Made by a program: the position numbers and the translations under genes. Source: SZUA-448 sp045593785 (GTDB taxonomy: Bacteria; Bacillota; Clostridia; Lachnospirales; Lachnospiraceae). Taken from it: DNA of 11,161 nt. Under the pieces are notes generated by a model, which saw only the letters and a program-made list of their open reading frames with translations, ran no database searches and was not told the origin of the DNA. Below, one piece after another: positions 7,194 through 11,161 of the stretch; within the stretch, counting starts at the first letter, position 1, and every line of letters starts with the position of its first letter. The stretch spans positions 1 through 11,161 of the forward strand of contig JAZNXH010000117.1 of assembly GCA_045593785.1 (NCBI GenBank), read 5' to 3'.

Positions 7194-8885
7194 TCATATA
7201 TTATCGATCTGCTTTACTAATTCGTATTCTTTATCCGTCAGACCAAACAACTCTGTAATCTTCGCATCCAATTGCTCATAAATGCAATTCTGCACTTCTT
7301 CTGCGCTCTGCCCACTGTCTTGCAACAGTTCCACCAGCCGGATGACTTCCTGCTGTTGTCCGCTGCTTGCTACCGGTATCGGAAACCCTTCAATATGCGT
7401 CCGCAACAGTTTCATCGAATGATTGCAGCGTCTGTGCCAGAACCCGATGACTCTCGAATTAAACACGGCCATGATGTAGCGCATATCCATTCCTTCCACT
7501 GACGGAATTACTATATTACAGCTGTTGAGTGTCAATCTCTGCTTGTTATCATAAGCAAACACCGGCCGTTCCCCAACAAATCGGTACAACAACTTCTCCT
7601 TGGCGCGATATAACTCTATCGGTGCGATCTGCTGATACTTTGCCGGTGAAAAACAGATATACGAAGCGGGTTCCTTTATCCGGAACCGTTCGATGTCCGT
7701 TCCGCGAAGAATCGGCTCACACCCGTCCATCTTCCGCTTCTGCAGATGTTTTTCGTTATTTCCGGTTACAATCCCCAGGGCAAAAGACGCTTTCCCCTTA
7801 AGTGTTATCATATTGTCTGCTCTGCTTAGTTTTTGAAGCAGCGCAAATTCTTCCTCTGACACGTCAAAAAGAAATCGTTCCGGTGACAAACGCACAATAC
7901 CAGCATCCTCATCACGCAGATGCTCATCATCCGGTGTGATTTTCTCTGCAGACTTCTTTTCTAACGTGATTATCACACTCGGACATTGTACCCTCTCGAA
8001 TACTTCTCCCAGGTACTCCACAGATATGACATGACTCTGCTCCAGAATCAGTGACCGGACCATACGATGCGTCTTTACATGCAACAATGCTTCCGGCAAA
8101 ACAAAGCAGAGTATCCCTCCCGATTGCAACCCCTTAAGGCTCTGTTCTACAAATAAATCACCGGATTCGATTGCCTTTTTCCCTGCGGTTCGGAATTTTT
8201 TTTGCAATTGAGTCTTTTCTTCTTGGGTAAATGCAGACCCCCATGGCGGATTTCCAAGAATCACATCCATCTTTTTAGGACTGCCATCCTGAAGAAAATC
8301 TCTCTCTGCAAAATGCTCCGTAAGCACCGCCTTATCACAGATACCGTATGCCAGCGCCATATTAATCCGCGTGATGGCTACCGCTATCGGATCGATATCA
8401 TATCCATAAAGCTGTTCCAAATTACACTGCTCTGTCAATTCTAATAAAATACTTCCCGTACCGCATGCCGGGTCTAAAACCGACTGCGTATCCTTGATAG
8501 CCACCCGATCCGCTACCTTCTTTGCGATTGCATTTGGCGTATAGTACGAGCCGCTTCGCTTCCGCTCTGTGAATGCCCGCAAAGACAGATAGAGAAATCC
8601 GAGCAAATCCTCTTTATATACATAGGTGAAAGATTCACCGGACTTTTGGCACGCTTCTGTATCCACACCGGAAGACTCAAACTTCTTCAAATCTTTCATC
8701 AGCCATCGGCACTGCTCCCACGCTTCCTCTGACAAGCGGGATTTCAGCAACTGTTTTGCACACCCTGCCAGCACCGAGCGGAGCTTACGTTCTGTCAGTT
8801 CTACTCCTTCCATTCCGGCCAACAGTTTCCTGACTTTCTCAACATTTTGGGAAGATGAAGAAAAATACGTATTTCGCTTTTGCAC
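7194..8885 (-). CDS. N6-adenine DNA methyltransferase, gamma class, with TaqI-like target-recognition domain
   Basis: This 563-residue protein is predicted to methylate adenine in a specific DNA site. Motif order is that of the gamma class: motif X GSYYTP at 112-117, motif I DPACGTGS at 138-145, the acidic YDIDP block at 162-166, and the catalytic NPPW at 212-215. Residues about 360-505 match the layout of a TaqI/Eco57I-like target-recognition domain, with RGTDIERF, the NSCNIVIPS block, and a CNHSMKLLRTHIEGFPIP stretch near the end. The N-terminal 110 residues are mostly helical and show no PD-(D/E)xK nuclease motif, and no restriction enzyme gene lies in the window, so it seems solitary. The start is GTG, with GGGAG nine bases upstream; the nearby ATG is out of frame and runs into a stop. 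It is the first gene of the five-gene operon. The recognition site cannot be read from sequence. An rRNA- or protein-directed N6 methyltransferase is less likely given the target domain. Confidence 0.9.
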   Translation of the reverse strand: MQKRNTYFSSSSQNVEKVRKLLAGMEGVELTERKLRSVLAGCAKQLLKSRLSEEAWEQCRWLMKDLKKFESSGVDTEACQKSGESFTYVYKEDLLGFLYLSLRAFTERKRSGSYYTPNAIAKKVADRVAIKDTQSVLDPACGTGSILLELTEQCNLEQLYGYDIDPIAVAITRINMALAYGICDKAVLTEHFAERDFLQDGSPKKMDVILGNPPWGSAFTQEEKTQLQKKFRTAGKKAIESGDLFVEQSLKGLQSGGILCFVLPEALLHVKTHRMVRSLILEQSHVISVEYLGEVFERVQCPSVIITLEKKSAEKITPDDEHLRDEDAGIVRLSPERFLFDVSEEEFALLQKLSRADNMITLKGKASFALGIVTGNNEKHLQKRKMDGCEPILRGTDIERFRIKEPASYICFSPAKYQQIAPIELYRAKEKLLYRFVGERPVFAYDNKQRLTLNSCNIVIPSVEGMDMRYIMAVFNSRVIGFWHRRCNHSMKLLRTHIEGFPIPVASSGQQQEVIRLVELLQDSGQSAEEVQNCIYEQLDAKITELFGLTDKEYELVKQIDNI

Positions 8886-8932
8886 CGCTTCACTCTCCCA
8901 TCACTTTATTTACCGCCCGGTAGTTACTTTCT

Positions 8933-8961
8933 ATTTTATAGTATCATCTCATGAAAAGCAA
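8933..8961 (-). promoter_or_regulatory. Predicted promoter of the methyltransferase-cdd-rlmD operon
   Basis: On the minus strand TTGCTT (8956-8961) and TAAAAT (8933-8938) are separated by 17 bases, a fair sigma-A match. The leader to the GTG start would be about 41 bases. A small inverted repeat (TACCG, two bases, CGGTA at 8911-8922) lies in that leader. No other good promoter was seen between the five genes. Confidence 0.55.
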
Positions 8962-8992
8962 TGGAATCCATGTTGTTTCCTACCTTGTGCAT

Positions 8993-9021
8993 TTGACTTT
9001 TTCTATATTCACCGCTATACT
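8993..9021 (+). promoter_or_regulatory. Promoter of the ABC-F gene
   Basis: TTGACT (8993-8998) and TATACT (9016-9021) are separated by 17 bases, a strong sigma-A match. Transcription would begin near 9028, leaving a leader of about 55 bases. That is short for the attenuator leaders that control many inducible antibiotic-resistance ABC-F genes. The promoter points away from the methyltransferase promoter 32 bases to its left. Confidence 0.78.
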
Positions 9022-9082
9022 TAGGAACGGTTGTTTTCACAAATTTTTACCCTGTTAGTTTTTACAGAGAAGAGAGGAATCT

Positions 9083-11080
9083 ATGATACTTTCCTGTCAC
9101 AACATCAGCAAATCGTTTGGCGTTGAGAGCATTCTCGAAAACGTCAGTTTTTTGATAAATGAACACGAAAAGGCAGCCATCGTCGGCATCAACGGCGCGG
9201 GCAAATCCACCCTGCTCAAAATCATTATCGGTGAACTTTCTGCGGATACCGGTGAAGTTATCTTTGCCAAGGGCACTACCTTCGGTTATCTGTCCCAGCA
9301 TCAGGACCTCGTATCCGAGCGTTCCGTCTACGATGAGATGCTGTCGGTCAAGGCAGAACTCCTGCGTAAGGAACAGGCAATGCGAAAACTCGAGCAGGAC
9401 ATGAAGTCTGCCGAAGGCGATGCACTGGAACAGATGCTTGCCTCCTATACCCGCCTGACCCATGAATTCGAACAGGAAGAGGGCTACGCTTACCGCAGCA
9501 AAGTAGTCGGCGTCTTGAAAGGCCTCGGCTTTACCGAAGAAGACTTTGGCAAATGCATTGCCACCCTCTCCGGTGGTCAGAAGACCCGTCTGGCACTCGG
9601 ACGACTCCTCCTGCTGAATCCCGACTTGATTTTGCTCGACGAGCCGATTAACCACCTTGATATGAATTCCATCGCATGGCTTGAAACCTACCTTCTCAAT
9701 TACTCCGGTGCCGTTATCATCGTAGCGCACGACCGCTACTTTATGGACCGTATTGTAACGAAGGTCATCGAACTCGACAATAAGCAGGCACGTACCTTCA
9801 ACGGCAACTATTCCGAATATGCCGAGAAGAAAGAACAACTTCGTGCCATCGAGATACAGCATTATCTAAACCAGCAAAGGGAAATTAAGCATCAGGAAGA
9901 AGTCATCGCAAAGCTTCGCTCCTTTAACCGTGAAAAATCCATCAAGCGTGCGGAAAGCCGCGAAAAGATGCTCGACAAGATGGAACGCCTTGAAAAGCCC
10001 ACCACGGTGGACTCTAAGATGCGCTTGAAGCTTGAACCGAATATCACAAGCGGCAATGATGTCCTCTACGCAGCTGACCTTAGCAAGTCCTTCGGCGAAC
10101 AGGAACTGTTCCGGGGTGTTGGCCTCGATATCAAGCGAGGCGAGCGTGTTGCTATCATCGGCGGCAACGGTACCGGCAAGACCACTTTATTGAAGATTAT
10201 CACAGGCTTACTGGAACCCGATACCGGTGAGATTCGTACCGGCGTCAAGGTACATGTCGGATACTACGATCAGGAACAGCAGGTACTTCATTCGGACAAG
10301 ACCATCTTTGATGAGATACAGGACGAATACCCGTACCTTACCAACACGGCAGTCCGTAACGTCCTTGCCGCATTTCTCTTTACCAATGATGATGCATTCA
10401 AGCTCGTCAAAGACTTAAGCGGTGGCGAGCGCGGACGTGTTTCGCTTGCCAAGCTCATGCTCTCCGAAGCAAACTTCCTGATTCTCGACGAGCCGACCAA
10501 CCACCTTGACATCGTCTCCAAAGAGATTCTAGAAAATGCACTGAACAGTTACACCGGCACGATACTCTTCGTATCGCATGACCGTTACTTTATCAATAAA
10601 ACTGCAACCCGTATCCTTGATTTGACCCGGGGAACATTGGTAAACTATAAAGGCAACTACGATTACTATCTGGAAAAGAAGGAACAGACCGAAGCAATTG
10701 TGTTCGGCCAAGCAACTGCAACCGGAAACGGTAGCGGTTCCGGAGCAACCGGCAACAAGACGAATGCAGGCAGTAACACCAACACCGGAAACGGCAGCGT
10801 TCAGTCCGCCGCTTCCAATACTTCCGACAGTTCTTCCGGCCGCGATGACTGGCAGAAGAAAAAAGAAGAACAGGCACGCGAGCGTAAGCGTAAGAGTGAC
10901 TTGGAGAAAGTTGAGAAACAGATTCATCTTCTTGAAACCGAAGATGTTGAGATTGATGAAAAGCTGACTGACGAAGCCTACTACACCGACCCGCACAAGC
11001 TGGTCGAGCTCAACAAACGCAAGCAGGAAATCGCAGAACAATTAGAATCCCTGATGGAACAGTGGGAAGAATTGATGTAA
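9083..11080 (+). CDS. ABC-F family ATPase, Uup/YdiF type, with C-terminal coiled coil
   Basis: This soluble protein has two ATPase domains and no membrane segments; ABC-F proteins act on the ribosome, usually at the E site. Domain 1 has Walker A GINGAGKST at 35-43, signature LSGGQ at 162-166, Walker B ending D186-E187, and H216. Domain 2 has GGNGTGKTT at 360-368, LSGGE at 445-449, D469-E470 and H499. The charged linker between them (about 240-320) carries the arm that contacts P-site tRNA in the family. Residues 541-587 are a Gly/Asn/Ser/Thr-rich low-complexity stretch, followed by a charged coiled coil to the end, as in Uup. The first domain reads DEPINHLD where DEPTNHLD is usual. The ATG follows a GAGAGGA ribosome site. 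The length, C-terminal coiled coil and constitutive-looking promoter favour a housekeeping translation or stress role over drug resistance, but resistance cannot be excluded. Confidence 0.95.
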   Translation: MILSCHNISKSFGVESILENVSFLINEHEKAAIVGINGAGKSTLLKIIIGELSADTGEVIFAKGTTFGYLSQHQDLVSERSVYDEMLSVKAELLRKEQAMRKLEQDMKSAEGDALEQMLASYTRLTHEFEQEEGYAYRSKVVGVLKGLGFTEEDFGKCIATLSGGQKTRLALGRLLLLNPDLILLDEPINHLDMNSIAWLETYLLNYSGAVIIVAHDRYFMDRIVTKVIELDNKQARTFNGNYSEYAEKKEQLRAIEIQHYLNQQREIKHQEEVIAKLRSFNREKSIKRAESREKMLDKMERLEKPTTVDSKMRLKLEPNITSGNDVLYAADLSKSFGEQELFRGVGLDIKRGERVAIIGGNGTGKTTLLKIITGLLEPDTGEIRTGVKVHVGYYDQEQQVLHSDKTIFDEIQDEYPYLTNTAVRNVLAAFLFTNDDAFKLVKDLSGGERGRVSLAKLMLSEANFLILDEPTNHLDIVSKEILENALNSYTGTILFVSHDRYFINKTATRILDLTRGTLVNYKGNYDYYLEKKEQTEAIVFGQATATGNGSGSGATGNKTNAGSNTNTGNGSVQSAASNTSDSSSGRDDWQKKKEEQARERKRKSDLEKVEKQIHLLETEDVEIDEKLTDEAYYTDPHKLVELNKRKQEIAEQLESLMEQWEELM

Positions 11081-11083
11081 AAC

Positions 11084-11114
11084 AAAAACAGACAGGTACT
11101 CCTGTCTGTTTTTT
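11084..11114 (+). terminator. Intrinsic terminator after the ABC-F gene, probably bidirectional
   Basis: ACAGACAGG (11088-11096) pairs perfectly with CCTGTCTGT (11101-11109) around a TACT loop, and a run of six T follows. Flanking A and T bases extend the stem to 13 pairs. Read on the minus strand the same stem is followed by TTTTTGTTTT, so it could also stop transcription entering from the right. Confidence 0.9.
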
Positions 11115-11161
11115 CTTACATTCCTTAATTAATCAGCGATTTCTCACAGGCAAAACTCTTT

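Larger units (their letters stand above)
8886..9082. other. Divergent intergenic region between the methyltransferase and ABC-F genes
   Basis: This 197-base gap holds two outward-facing promoters whose -35 elements are about 31 bases apart, the ribosome binding sites of both genes, and a short palindrome at 8911-8922. I see no ORF, structured RNA or repeat beyond these. Confidence 0.6.

Noticed and set aside
9062..9862. A 266-residue open frame antisense to the 5' half of the ABC-F gene
   Set aside because: It has no family motifs, lies fully opposite a gene with intact Walker and signature motifs, and results from that gene's codon bias.
10529..11041. A 170-residue hydrophobic antisense frame opposite the end of the ABC-F gene
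   Set aside because: The apparent hydrophobicity is the mirror of the Glu/Lys-rich coiled coil and the low-complexity linker; no independent gene signals.
11125..11161. Possible C-terminal fragment of a minus-strand gene at the right edge
   Set aside because: Only 11 codons are visible and other frames also have nearby stops; not enough to annotate.

Overview
The window looks like a chromosomal segment from a Gram-positive anaerobe of the Clostridia, most likely a gut Lachnospiraceae. This is inferred from the gene families, the strong GGAGG-type ribosome binding sites and the promoter style. No rRNA, tRNA, CRISPR array or insertion sequence is visible. Eight genes lie on the minus strand and one on the plus strand.

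Region 1 (about 1-1890, minus strand) is AT-rich. It holds a small XRE-type helix-turn-helix gene, a dinD-type gene that starts on the last base of its stop codon (TAATG), and a hemolysin III/PAQR-type seven-helix membrane protein 48 bases further on. A near-consensus promoter (TTGACT, 17 bases, TATAAT) drives the module. A perfect 8-1-8 palindrome covers the predicted transcription start, so autoregulation by the small HTH protein is the obvious hypothesis. No LexA box was seen.

Region 2 (about 1917-8961, minus strand) looks like one five-gene operon. In order of transcription it encodes a gamma-class N6-adenine DNA methyltransferase with a TaqI-like target domain and no restriction partner, a cytidine deaminase with an unusual N-terminal extension, a PflX-like radical SAM protein, a cytoplasmic GH127/GH146 (DUF1680) beta-L-arabinofuranosidase-type enzyme, and an RlmD-type 23S rRNA m5U methyltransferase. 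Gaps run from 2 to about 56 bases depending on start choice. A promoter is predicted at 8933-8961 and a 12-bp hairpin terminator at 1917-1945. The products do not form one known pathway: two act on nucleic acid, one on pyrimidine salvage and one on plant-type arabinan side chains.

Region 3 (8993-11114, plus strand) is a divergently transcribed ABC-F ATPase of the Uup/YdiF type. It has its own near-consensus promoter, a short leader and a strong hairpin terminator with T-runs on both strands. The 197-base gap between the methyltransferase and the ABC-F gene is a two-way promoter region.

I did not find a clearly new large system. The best leads are the HTH-DinD module with its palindromic operator, the solitary DNA methyltransferase heading a metabolic operon, and a pair of abutting inverted repeats inside the start of the cytidine deaminase gene.
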